A stretch of DNA of 32,082 nt from a virus. Of the stretch, positions 5,940-12,555 are shown piece after piece. Within the stretch, counting starts at the first letter, position 1. Each line of letters starts with the position of its first letter. The stretch is taken from the IMG/VR virus record IMGVR_UViG_3300028394_000216, positions 1 to 32,082 of that record; one strand, given 5' to 3'. The notes under the pieces are model-generated. The model did no database searches, had not been told where the DNA came from, and saw nothing but the letters and a program-made list of their open reading frames with translations. Both the position numbers and the translations under genes were made by a program.

Positions 5940-8069
5940 TCATGAGAGTCTGACCCAGCCTGATAGTGGCTCGTTTGGTGCGAATCTGGTGAAGATGGCC
6001 GTGCCAATATGCTTGCGGATATAGCCTGCGTCACTGCCTTTGACAGTGCTAAATATTTCAGTCCAATCCAGTTGGTAGGCGTTTTGGAGTTCTTTTGGCA
6101 CGACTGGCCTGCCTGGTCCCCTGCGCATAATGACGCTGCCTCTGTCGTTGATGATGGACTGGACATGGTTGCAGACCTCATCGCACTTGTCTTGGATGCG
6201 CTGCTCTTTGGCGCTGTCTTGCTGGGACTGCTTGGCGGCCATCCGGTCTTGTTCTGACGACATGGCTGGAATGGCCACCCGACAAATAATCTCTTGCATA
6301 TCGCCAGCTGGGGTCAGGACAACTTCTGGGAATGTGATGGAGTCGAATTTGATCTCTCTAAACTGAGGCTCGTAGCGCGTTTTTGTCAGCTTTAGGTAGC
6401 GCTGGTTATCCTCATCCATGAAAAGCACGCCAGTCAGGGTTGCATCGCCTGTAAATGCGCTTGCACCACGGGCCATGGCATCGGAGTCTTGTCGGCTTAT
6501 TGTTTTGTTTGTGTGGGTCAGGATACAGACTGGCGCTTTTTGCTGAATGAAAATGGTCTGCTTGATGGCGGCAATATAGGCTCCGACTTCTGAGTTGTCA
6601 TTCTCGTTGTCAATATCCATGGTCGCATTGGCCGTGTCCAAAACTAATAATGGTTTGATATTGTTAACTGTATGGCGCTCAATATTATGTGCAAGCCTAA
6701 GTAAATCTTTGACATTAGACCTTCTGGCATCAATAACCACAAACCAGTCGTTTAGGTTATTTATCTTGTAATGCTTTGAATATGCAAAAAGAGTTCGGAT
6801 TATCTGGTCACTGTCTTCAGTCACGATAATTGACTTGCGTTTCTTTTTAGCGTGAATCTCGCAGCCATCCACTGCAAACCCTGCCATGACCATGCACATT
6901 GACAGCACTGCTGTGGTCTTTCCGACTCCAGGCTGACCGGCCAAGATGAAAAACGAATGGGCCATGAAACCCTCGATTAGGTAATCGATGGGGTTTAAGT
7001 GGGTCAGGTCTAGCGTCAGCTCTGGCCATGACGGGTCTGGCGCATCTTCTGTGACTGGTGCATTGATCACGGCTGCAAAGTCTTCCACGGCTGACTTGCG
7101 TTCTGAGGTCTTTGTTGGTGGCTCCCAACCGCAGTCTTTAGCGTGTTTGAAGAGTGTGCCAATGCCAACACCCTTGCCCTGGTGAAAGCTCTTCCAATGG
7201 ACTTCAATGTCTTTTGTGCCTTCGTATTTGCTACCGCCTTGGGACCATGAGTCCCATATAGATAAGCCTTGCTCACCGAATTCAGTGTGCAGCGCTTGGC
7301 CGATCTCTATCCACTGGTCGTAGTCACAGTCTGGGCTAATGTGATGCAAAGCCTGCACGGCCTTGGCCATTTCATCTGGAGCGCCTTTGGACAACATCTG
7401 GGTGAAGTCAAATGATTGTGATGGGGCGACTGACTTTGGCTCTTGCAGCTGGTGCTGCTCAATGATGCCCCAGTCCATTAACAATTCATGCAAATTGACG
7501 GCCTCTTGGAATTCACCGACCACCGAATTGCCAGAAAGTAACACTGACTTGCCTGCACTGTTTGGCAGGCCGAATACTTCCAGTTCTTGGCCGCCACCCA
7601 GTTTGTACTTGGGCAGCACCTGGTCAGATTCTTTGGGTGGTTGGACCCATAAGAAGACATGACGGCCACGGCCTGAGACAGAAACCTCGGTCAGCATCTG
7701 CTTTTGCTTGACAAACTTGGCCATGCGCTGAATAGCCACATTGGTGGGGCCGGAGGCGTGTTTCATATCCACATCAAGGCAAACCAAATAGTTCCCTGAT
7801 GCGCTGATGATGGGGCGCTGCTGGACTAGGCCAAGATATTGACCATGGGGTGCATCTTCCATGGCCCAGATGTCTTCAGAGTTGTACAGATCGCTTGGGT
7901 CTGTATCCCGTGCCACACCTTGGCCGCTTCGTTTGTATGGAATCTTTTTGTTGCCTTGCAGGGCAAAGGTACAAAAGACAGCATCAGGGGCGACAGCGCC
8001 AATCTTGCAAGCCACACTCTGTGACTGGGCGAATGTATTGGGCAGGGGTGTTTCAGTTATAGTGGTCAC
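5940..8069 (-). CDS. Primase-helicase (AEP-type primase, PriCT-2, RecA-like helicase)
   Basis: A 709-residue multidomain replication protein. N-terminal part: CLDVDMKH with the metal-binding DxD (D99, D101) and VSVSGRGRHVFLW with His137, the archaeo-eukaryotic primase pattern. Residues about 236-316 (SPDCDYDQWIEIGQALHTEF, later HWKSFHQGKGVGIGTLF) fit PriCT-2. The helicase part has Walker A GQPGVGKT (378-385), Walker B-like LLVLDTAN (about 474-481) and THTNK. The C-terminal 100 residues are basic and may bind DNA. I prefer the GTG at 8069, which AAAGGA precedes by six bases; an upstream ATG at 8096 has no clear ribosome site. It ends six bases from the iterons, so it is the likely initiator as well as primase and helicase. 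Confidence 0.88.
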   Translation of the reverse strand: MTTITETPLPNTFAQSQSVACKIGAVAPDAVFCTFALQGNKKIPYKRSGQGVARDTDPSDLYNSEDIWAMEDAPHGQYLGLVQQRPIISASGNYLVCLDVDMKHASGPTNVAIQRMAKFVKQKQMLTEVSVSGRGRHVFLWVQPPKESDQVLPKYKLGGGQELEVFGLPNSAGKSVLLSGNSVVGEFQEAVNLHELLMDWGIIEQHQLQEPKSVAPSQSFDFTQMLSKGAPDEMAKAVQALHHISPDCDYDQWIEIGQALHTEFGEQGLSIWDSWSQGGSKYEGTKDIEVHWKSFHQGKGVGIGTLFKHAKDCGWEPPTKTSERKSAVEDFAAVINAPVTEDAPDPSWPELTLDLTHLNPIDYLIEGFMAHSFFILAGQPGVGKTTAVLSMCMVMAGFAVDGCEIHAKKKRKSIIVTEDSDQIIRTLFAYSKHYKINNLNDWFVVIDARRSNVKDLLRLAHNIERHTVNNIKPLLVLDTANATMDIDNENDNSEVGAYIAAIKQTIFIQQKAPVCILTHTNKTISRQDSDAMARGASAFTGDATLTGVLFMDEDNQRYLKLTKTRYEPQFREIKFDSITFPEVVLTPAGDMQEIICRVAIPAMSSEQDRMAAKQSQQDSAKEQRIQDKCDEVCNHVQSIINDRGSVIMRRGPGRPVVPKELQNAYQLDWTEIFSTVKGSDAGYIRKHIGTAIFTRFAPNEPLSGWVRLS

Positions 8070-8116
8070 TGAAATTCCTTTAATTTGGGGTTTCATGTAG
8101 TTGCCATTTTGAATTC

Positions 8117-8157
8117 CCCTCGGTCACTGTTAACGCATGGGCCGAGGGATTTTTTTT
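8117..8157 (+). terminator. Intrinsic terminator-like hairpin on the plus strand
   Basis: CCCTCGG (8117-8123) pairs with CCGAGGG (8142-8148) across an 18-base loop, followed by A and eight T. On the plus strand this fits a rho-independent terminator. No rightward gene precedes it in the window, so it would stop antisense transcripts. On the minus strand it is a hairpin without a U-tract in the leader of the primase-helicase gene. Confidence 0.5.
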
Positions 8158-8171
8158 GCGAGGTTTGAATT

Positions 8172-8264
8172 CTATACAAGCCATTTAAAAGCCAAATGGA
8201 CCAAGTAGGCCCAAAAGGCTGCAAGCAAGGCAATAACAATTGCCCAGGCGTATAAATTCCTCAC
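8172..8264 (-). CDS. 30-aa single-span membrane protein
   Basis: A 30-codon gene starting with GTG, which overlaps the stop of the nuclease gene (GTGA, 8261-8264). The product begins MRNLYAW, continues as an unbroken hydrophobic stretch (AIVIALLAAFWAYLVHLAF) and ends KWLV. It would cross the inner membrane once, with the short positively charged N-terminus probably inside. AAGG lies about seven bases before the start. No family is recognised at this size. Its location between replication genes is unusual for a lysis protein. Reality is supported by the coupling and the clean membrane profile. Confidence 0.55.
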   Translation of the reverse strand: MRNLYAWAIVIALLAAFWAYLVHLAFKWLV

Positions 8265-9268
8265 TCCTTTGCCTTGACCAGGCTTGGGGCAGCACTCTTC
8301 TCACCGACTAGGTCTTCGCTCACCTCGACACCGAGTTTTAAGACGGCACTGGGGCTTTTGAGTTCCCATGCAGTAGGCGTGTCTTTGAATGCTTCCATGA
8401 CCAGCGCCTCATCTTTCCAGAATTTGGTCTTGCGGCCTGCGCGCATGGTCCAGCCTTGAATAGCTTTGCCTTCAGTGATCTGAGCCTTTGCAGCAGACTG
8501 CACTGCATCGGCCCATGCGGCCACTAGAGCCGCGTTCTCTAGCATCTCTGGGGTGACAGTCGTATCAGGCTTGAAATCGCTCCTAGCGGTCTCTTGGACC
8601 TTCTCACGCATGGATGGGCAGATGGTCTTGGCCTTGCAGTACCGGCAGGCATCTGGGCTTGGTCTTGTTGGTGCATCGCCTGAGAGCGCCAGCTCTGCTG
8701 CCGACAGCAAGCGCCTGCCATGCAGCTCCAAATAGTTGCCAGACACTGTCCACTTGCTGTGGCCGACACGGGGCTGGAATATGTGCATGGTGCATTCGAT
8801 GGTGTTTGGCGCCTTGAGCTGACGCATTGCACCAAGGGCATAGGTCAGCAGCTGCTTGTTGTCCTCTGCATCCACAGCCACACGGCCAGTCTTCAGATCA
8901 ATGACATGGAGGTGGTTGCCATCGACCAGGATGGCATCAGCAGTGCCACCAAGCGCTGGGTGCAGAGACTTCAGACCCTCATCGAGGTTGACCTCGATCA
9001 GCTTCTTGCGTGGGTTTTCGACCAGAGTATTGACAAAGTCTGCATAGCCTTGGGCCATGGCCACATGGTCCGGATCAGTGCCATCAGGGATTGCACCACC
9101 GCGCAGAATGATCTCTGACAGCTCATGGATGGCCGTGCCAATGGCAGCCGCCTCGCCTGCTGGCTCATAGGGCATGAGGGATTCGAGGCGATAAGAGCCT
9201 GGGCATTGCATGAATCGGTCTGTGCGTGATGCTGACAGTCGGGCGTGTTTGCGGGTTTCGTGTTGCAT
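8261..9268 (-). CDS. DUF2800 / RecB-like PD-(D/E)xK nuclease, probable Fe-S protein
   Basis: A 335-residue protein with the DUF2800 pattern. GTAIHE (44-49) carries the motif-I His, GGTAD (107-111) the catalytic Asp, VIDLKTG (122-128) the D-x-K pair, and QLLTYA (139-144) the Gln/Tyr motif of RecB/Cas4-like nucleases. Cys22 (QCPGSYR) and Cys208, Cys211 and Cys217 (CRYCKAKTICP) match the four-Cys layout that holds a 4Fe-4S cluster in AddB and Cas4. AGGAG sits at ideal spacing before the ATG. In phages this family commonly lies beside SNF2 helicases and DUF2815 ssDNA-binding proteins, as it does here. It probably processes DNA ends during replication or recombination. Confidence 0.88.
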   Translation of the reverse strand: MQHETRKHARLSASRTDRFMQCPGSYRLESLMPYEPAGEAAAIGTAIHELSEIILRGGAIPDGTDPDHVAMAQGYADFVNTLVENPRKKLIEVNLDEGLKSLHPALGGTADAILVDGNHLHVIDLKTGRVAVDAEDNKQLLTYALGAMRQLKAPNTIECTMHIFQPRVGHSKWTVSGNYLELHGRRLLSAAELALSGDAPTRPSPDACRYCKAKTICPSMREKVQETARSDFKPDTTVTPEMLENAALVAAWADAVQSAAKAQITEGKAIQGWTMRAGRKTKFWKDEALVMEAFKDTPTAWELKSPSAVLKLGVEVSEDLVGEKSAAPSLVKAKE

Positions 9269-9280
9269 GGTTTCTCCTGG

Positions 9281-10507
9281 TTAAATAATTTGATTGACAA
9301 CATTGAGCTTCTTTAAGACCTTGGCCAGCACATTGTGGTCCAGACTTGCCTTAATGGTCAAAATGTAGATGACGGGTGGAATGCCTGACTTGTTGATGTT
9401 CTCGACTCGGCTTGATGCCTGCTCCAGTGCAGAAGTGGACCAAGTGCATTCAACAAAGACAATCGTGTCGGCAGCGGATAGGTCCACACCTTCAGACATG
9501 GCGGCAATGTTTCCGATGATGCATTTGGTCTGGCCAGACTGGAAATCTGCAATGGCCTTGTCGCGCTTCGGTCCTGACGTTTCACCCGTAATTACTACGG
9601 GTTTGTGGACCATGAGCAATTTTTCCAGCTCGGCCACCACATCCTTATGGTGCGCAAAGACTACCACCGGCTCTTCGGCCTGGAGCAAGTCATCGATGAA
9701 TTCACTGGCGGCCTTGACTTTGCGTATCCCAGCTTCGCGCATGATCTCGGCCAAGCCTTCAAAGGCCATGAGGGCGTTAGGGTTGGCCATCAAGGCATCG
9801 GCATCAAAGGCTTGCTCTCGCTTGTCATTGGGCAGATCAAACGTGATCAGACTAACCTGTGGGTCTTTGTAGTCTTTGAAGATCGCTTCCTTCTTTCTGC
9901 GCAGCACATGGGGCTTCATCAGCTCTTTGAGTTCAACCAGGTTAGACGCGCCACTGGTGTCCAAGCCCCATGGCGCTGACCACATCTTTGCGTATCTGGC
10001 CGCAAAATCAAACCAGCCGCCTCTGTAAATGCCAAGGCCGTGCAAGATGGGCCACAGCTCTATCGGCCTGTTTGGGATGGGCGTGCCAGACAATGCATAA
10101 ACATGGCCAATCTTTTTCATGGCCAGCATTGCAGCCTTCGTTCTTTGGGCCTTTGGATTCTTAATCCTATGGCACTCATCCAAAACTAGGGTCTTATATC
10201 TGTCCACTTGCGTAACACCATATTGCAGAACATCGTAATTGATGATGGTGATATCTGCACTATTCACCTCTGAAGCCTCGCGTTTCCCATTGACCACATG
10301 GACTGAAGTCTTGGGGGCCAGCTTGCTGAAAGCCGCCTCCCAGACTGTCTTGGCAATGGCTGGGCAAACGATCAGGGCTGGGAGGTTTTCAAGTGCAGCA
10401 GCTGCTGTGGGTAGCGTCTTGCCAACACGGGGCTGGTCGGCCAGTATGGCCCTGCGCCTAGAAAGCAAGAAGAGCTTGGCCTCTTGCTGATGGGGGAATA
10501 ACTGCAT
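9281..10507 (-). CDS. SNF2-like DEAD-box superfamily 2 helicase
   Basis: A compact 408-residue SF2 ATPase. Motifs: Q-type start FPHQQEA (4-10), Walker A QPRVGKT (25-31), motif Ia VCPAIAKTVWE (47-57), DECH box (110-113), motif III SGTPIPNR (140-147), VVFAHHKDVV in the second RecA domain, SEGVDLS, and a motif VI-like QASSRVENI near the end. It resembles SMARCAL1-type annealing helicases and phage relatives. GAGG precedes the ATG. It is the first gene of the leftward replication segment, driven by the promoter at 10536-10564. A role in fork remodelling or recombination is likely; the classical Arg-finger positions are partly divergent. Confidence 0.88.
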   Translation of the reverse strand: MQLFPHQQEAKLFLLSRRRAILADQPRVGKTLPTAAAALENLPALIVCPAIAKTVWEAAFSKLAPKTSVHVVNGKREASEVNSADITIINYDVLQYGVTQVDRYKTLVLDECHRIKNPKAQRTKAAMLAMKKIGHVYALSGTPIPNRPIELWPILHGLGIYRGGWFDFAARYAKMWSAPWGLDTSGASNLVELKELMKPHVLRRKKEAIFKDYKDPQVSLITFDLPNDKREQAFDADALMANPNALMAFEGLAEIMREAGIRKVKAASEFIDDLLQAEEPVVVFAHHKDVVAELEKLLMVHKPVVITGETSGPKRDKAIADFQSGQTKCIIGNIAAMSEGVDLSAADTIVFVECTWSTSALEQASSRVENINKSGIPPVIYILTIKASLDHNVLAKVLKKLNVVNQII

Positions 10508-10530
10508 GATCGTTTCCTCGTTTTAAGTTG

Positions 10531-10560
10531 TTGCGATCATATCTGTATTTGTGCTAAAGT
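10531..10560 (+). promoter_or_regulatory. Possible rightward promoter for the SSB gene
   Basis: TTGCGA (10531-10536), an 18-base spacer and TAAAGT (10555-10560) preceded by TG give a weak extended -10 promoter. It overlaps the leftward promoter almost completely, so the two would compete. Another -35-like TTGACG at 10572-10577 lacks a good -10 partner. Confidence 0.3.
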
Positions 10561-10564
10561 GCAA
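10536..10564 (-). promoter_or_regulatory. Leftward promoter for the replication segment
   Basis: On the minus strand TTGCAC (10559-10564) and TATGAT (10536-10541) are separated by 17 bases. The -10 box matches the sigma70 consensus at five of six positions. It would start transcription about 20 bases before the SNF2 helicase ATG. It sits in a divergent intergenic region and faces the rightward ssDNA-binding-protein gene. Confidence 0.5.
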
Positions 10565-10618
10565 TTTCTGTTTGACGACAGAAACGTAAAAACCTCAAAC
10601 CCTTAAAAGGAAAAAACC

Positions 10619-11185
10619 ATGACCAGAGTTGTAACCGGCAAAGTTCGTTTCTCATACTTCTCAGCTTTGACAGCGCGCAAGAATGAGATGAACGGCAAAG
10701 AAGAGTTCTCAACACAAGTGCTTGTCCCAAAGACAGACACCGAGACTGTGAACCAATTGAAAGCGGCAGCCAAGGCCGCATTGACCGCCAAGTTCGGAGA
10801 CAAGATTCCGAAAAACATTCGCAATCCCTTGCGTGATGGCGACACCGAGAGCAAGTCTGATGGCGGCCCACTGGGTCCAGAGTACGCAGGGCATTACTTT
10901 TTTAACACCAAGTCCACCAACAAGCCTGGTGCAGTGGATGCCCATGGCCATGACATTCTTGGATCACAAGATATTGTCTCTGGCGACTATGGCCGCGTGT
11001 CTTTGAATGCCTATGCTTATGACCAGGCGGGCAACAAAGGCGTGTCGTATGGTTTAAACAACATCATGCTTTTGTCAAAGGGTGACTCGCTGGGTGGTGC
11101 AAAGCCATCGGCTGCATCTGACTTTGGCGTGGTGGCCGGCAAGAGCGCACCAGCTGCTGTACCTTCAATCGACAACGACTGGTGA
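10619..11185 (+). CDS. DUF2815 single-stranded DNA-binding protein (Enc34-like)
   Basis: A 188-residue protein fitting the DUF2815 family, whose phage Enc34 member is an OB-fold ssDNA-binding protein. Conserved stretches seen: TGKVRFSYFSAL near the start, FSTQVLVPKTDTET (about 30-43), NPLRDGD (69-75), YFFNTKS and YGRVSLNAYAYDQAGNKGVS (about 124-143). The tail ends in the acidic/aromatic SIDNDW, like the partner-binding tip of bacterial SSBs. AAGGA is well spaced before the ATG. It is the natural partner of the nearby DUF2800 nuclease and SNF2 helicase, although transcribed in the opposite direction. The stop lies 21 bases inside the tail-to-tail HTH gene. Confidence 0.88.
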   Translation: MTRVVTGKVRFSYFSALTARKNEMNGKEEFSTQVLVPKTDTETVNQLKAAAKAALTAKFGDKIPKNIRNPLRDGDTESKSDGGPLGPEYAGHYFFNTKSTNKPGAVDAHGHDILGSQDIVSGDYGRVSLNAYAYDQAGNKGVSYGLNNIMLLSKGDSLGGAKPSAASDFGVVAGKSAPAAVPSIDNDW

Positions 11186-11365
11186 TTTGTCGATCAGTTT
11201 ATTAAGTGCCAAGTGCAATTGATTAACTGATGTCCACAGAGGCTCCACAGTTCCACTCAGCCACCGGCTTACCTGGGACTGCTGGATGCCAGCCTCATCG
11301 CACACCGCAGCCATGGTTATCTTGTGAGCCTTGGCCCTTGCGCGTATTGTGTGAATTGATTCCAT
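11165..11365 (-). CDS. HTH (XRE/Cro-type) repressor-like protein
   Basis: The 66-residue protein is essentially one DNA-binding domain: TMAAVCDEAGIQQSQVSRWL (about 17-36) is a helix-turn-helix with the typical Q-S-Q-V-S-R-W recognition helix, followed by helices typical of Cro/C1 proteins. It has no dimerisation or cleavage domain. No Shine-Dalgarno precedes the ATG, and a -10-like TAGAAT ends only six bases upstream, so the message may be leaderless, as for lambda cI. It is the only leftward gene inside the rightward segment, overlaps the SSB gene tail-to-tail by 21 bases, and is divergent from the GIY-YIG-like gene across an operator-like region. Confidence 0.78.
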   Translation of the reverse strand: MESIHTIRARAKAHKITMAAVCDEAGIQQSQVSRWLSGTVEPLWTSVNQLHLALNKLIDKSPVVVD

Positions 11366-11367
11366 GG

Positions 11368-11396
11368 CCGCATTCTAATTGCGGTATATGTAAAAA
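11368..11396 (-). promoter_or_regulatory. Possible leaderless promoter of the HTH gene with palindrome
   Basis: On the minus strand TAGAAT matches the -10 consensus at five of six positions, and TTGTTT lies 18 bases upstream. The predicted transcription start falls on or next to the ATG at 11365. The -10 lies inside an imperfect palindrome with CCGCA (11368-11372) and TGCGG (11380-11384) arms, which could serve autoregulation. Confidence 0.4.
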
Positions 11397-11403
11397 AACA
11401 ACA

Positions 11404-11431
11404 TGGACAGAATTAGTTCTTGCAAGATAAT
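11404..11431 (+). promoter_or_regulatory. Rightward promoter of the GIY-YIG operon
   Basis: TGGACA (11404-11409) and GATAAT (11426-11431), each five of six consensus matches, are 16 bases apart. The promoter lies wholly within the nested inverted repeats at 11406-11442, so a bound dimeric repressor would block it. Confidence 0.55.
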
Positions 11432-11442
11432 TAAATTCTGTC
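11406..11442. promoter_or_regulatory. Operator-like nested inverted repeats
   Basis: GACAGAATT (11406-11414) and AATTCTGTC (11434-11442) form a perfect 9-base inverted repeat. Inside, almost concentric, is the perfect 10-base palindrome TCTTGCAAGA (11418-11427). Position between the HTH gene and the divergent operon, over a promoter, makes this the likely binding site of the HTH protein. Confidence 0.6.
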
Positions 11443-11472
11443 ACAATCCGTTTGTAATGACGGAGACAGATT

Positions 11473-11952
11473 ATGAGATATGCAACTTGGACAATTGAAA
11501 AGCTAGAGGCCTTGGCAAAACAATACACCAGAAAAATTGATTTTCAGAATAGCCATAGTGGGGCTTATGGGACTGCTAGAAAACTCGGAGTCTGGAATCA
11601 AATCAGCGCCCACATGGAAACAAATCACAAAAGAAACATTGTGTATGTGGCCAAGGTCTTAGACCCTGACTTTGAGAATGTTTACAAAGTTGGCATTTCC
11701 TCTGATGGTCGAATCATGCAACGCGCTTATGACAATGCACGCAAATCAGGGCTTGACCTTCAAGTGATCAGATTCACAAAAGTCAATTTAGACGCTGGGA
11801 AAATTGAAAAAGAGCTGCTGGCAATTGGGACCAAGATTGATCAGCAAACAAAAGAGAGACTGGGCCGCTTTGATGGCCACACTGAATATGTATTTATGGC
11901 AGAAGAGCAAATTGCAAAGTGCCATAAAACATTAGACCAATACGCTATTTAA
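11473..11952 (+). CDS. GIY-YIG (T5orf172-like) nuclease-family protein
   Basis: In this 159-residue protein the C-terminal two thirds follow the GIY-YIG layout of T5orf172/MUG113-like domains: IVYVAKV (56-62) as first strand, VYKVGISSDGRIMQRAYDNA (70-89) with the YxVGI motif and conserved Arg84, IEKELL (111-116) carrying the Glu, and GHTEYVF (135-141) as the final GxTEWF-like strand. The N-terminal 45 residues (TARKLGVWNQISAH) look helical and may bind DNA. GGAG precedes the ATG at good spacing. First gene of the rightward operon controlled from the operator region. Could be a nuclease acting on host or phage DNA; catalytic activity is not assured. Confidence 0.62.
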   Translation: MRYATWTIEKLEALAKQYTRKIDFQNSHSGAYGTARKLGVWNQISAHMETNHKRNIVYVAKVLDPDFENVYKVGISSDGRIMQRAYDNARKSGLDLQVIRFTKVNLDAGKIEKELLAIGTKIDQQTKERLGRFDGHTEYVFMAEEQIAKCHKTLDQYAI

Positions 11953-11972
11953 ACCACAAACGAAAGAAACCG

Positions 11973-12065
11973 ATGAAACAGAAAATCATTACCACCCTGA
12001 TCGAATGGACCTTGGCCATCATTATTTTTGGCGGCATTGGCGTGATGCTGGCTTGGAGGGGTTGA
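11973..12065 (+). CDS. 30-aa single-span membrane protein
   Basis: Thirty codons starting MKQKIITTLIEW, then a hydrophobic segment (TLAIIIFGGIGVMLAW) and a terminal RG. One transmembrane helix with charged flanks is clear. The ribosome site is weak (GAAAG about eight bases ahead). It lies between the GIY-YIG-like gene and the 91-aa gene, whose start follows its stop by two bases. No family recognised. It has the same length and layout as two other 30-residue membrane proteins in the window. Confidence 0.55.
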   Translation: MKQKIITTLIEWTLAIIIFGGIGVMLAWRG

Positions 12066-12067
12066 GC

Positions 12068-12343
12068 ATGAAAACAACACCCGCCTGCCCCGATGGCCTG
12101 TATCAATTTGATTGTGAAATTGAGGGGGTTGACCTGATCTGTTTCATGGAATATTACCCAGAAGAGATCGGCTCAGTTGATTCCTATGGCTCACCCTATG
12201 AGCCTAATATTGATGAATGCATGAGCTTAAATAACGCATACATCGCTGGCAATGATGTGGACATTGGCCACTTGCTCTTGCAAGAGTTTGTGGACCATAT
12301 TGAGGTCTCTGCGCTTGAAAAGTTTAAGGATGGCGATCTGTGA
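12068..12343 (+). CDS. 91-aa acidic hypothetical protein
   Basis: Starts at the ATG at 12068, preceded by GGAGG with about eight bases spacing. An ATG further upstream (12005) in the same frame would overlap the membrane-protein gene and adds an unconvincing stretch. The product is acidic (many Asp and Glu), with LYQFDCEIEGVDLICFMEYYPEE in the N-terminal half reminiscent of a small beta-sheet protein, and a helical end (LLLQEFVDHIEVSALEKF). Its stop overlaps the next GTG start (GTGA). Function unknown; the early position and charge would suit a host-takeover or inhibitor protein, which is inference. Confidence 0.62.
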   Translation: MKTTPACPDGLYQFDCEIEGVDLICFMEYYPEEIGSVDSYGSPYEPNIDECMSLNNAYIAGNDVDIGHLLLQEFVDHIEVSALEKFKDGDL

Positions 12344-12555
12344 AACCCGCCCACCACTACCATGTGCCAAATGAGCAATTTATGAATTCCCACAAAGAAT
12401 TGCCACCGGCCATTGATGCCTGCCTCGACCTGGTCAATGACCTACTTCATCCAGAGGTTTATGGTCACGCCATTCCCACTGAGGTCAAAGCCCGTGCATT
12501 CGTTGTCAAAACAATGCTGGAGCGCTTGAAAGCCAGAATGGAGACCAGCACATGA
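12340..12555 (+). CDS. 71-aa hypothetical protein
   Basis: The start is GTG at 12340, inside the stop of the 91-aa gene (GTGA). The product is mostly helical: PPAIDACLDLVNDLLHPE and EVKARAFVVKTMLERLKARM. The N-terminus is His-rich (HHYH). No motif or family recognised. Its stop overlaps the next ATG by ATGA at 12552-12555, so it is probably co-translated with both neighbours. Confidence 0.6.
   Translation: MKPAHHYHVPNEQFMNSHKELPPAIDACLDLVNDLLHPEVYGHAIPTEVKARAFVVKTMLERLKARMETST

Noticed and set aside
9369-9872. Long plus-strand frames opposite the SNF2 helicase and DUF2800 nuclease
   Set aside because: They mirror the codon pattern of the minus-strand genes, lack ribosome sites and show no domain.
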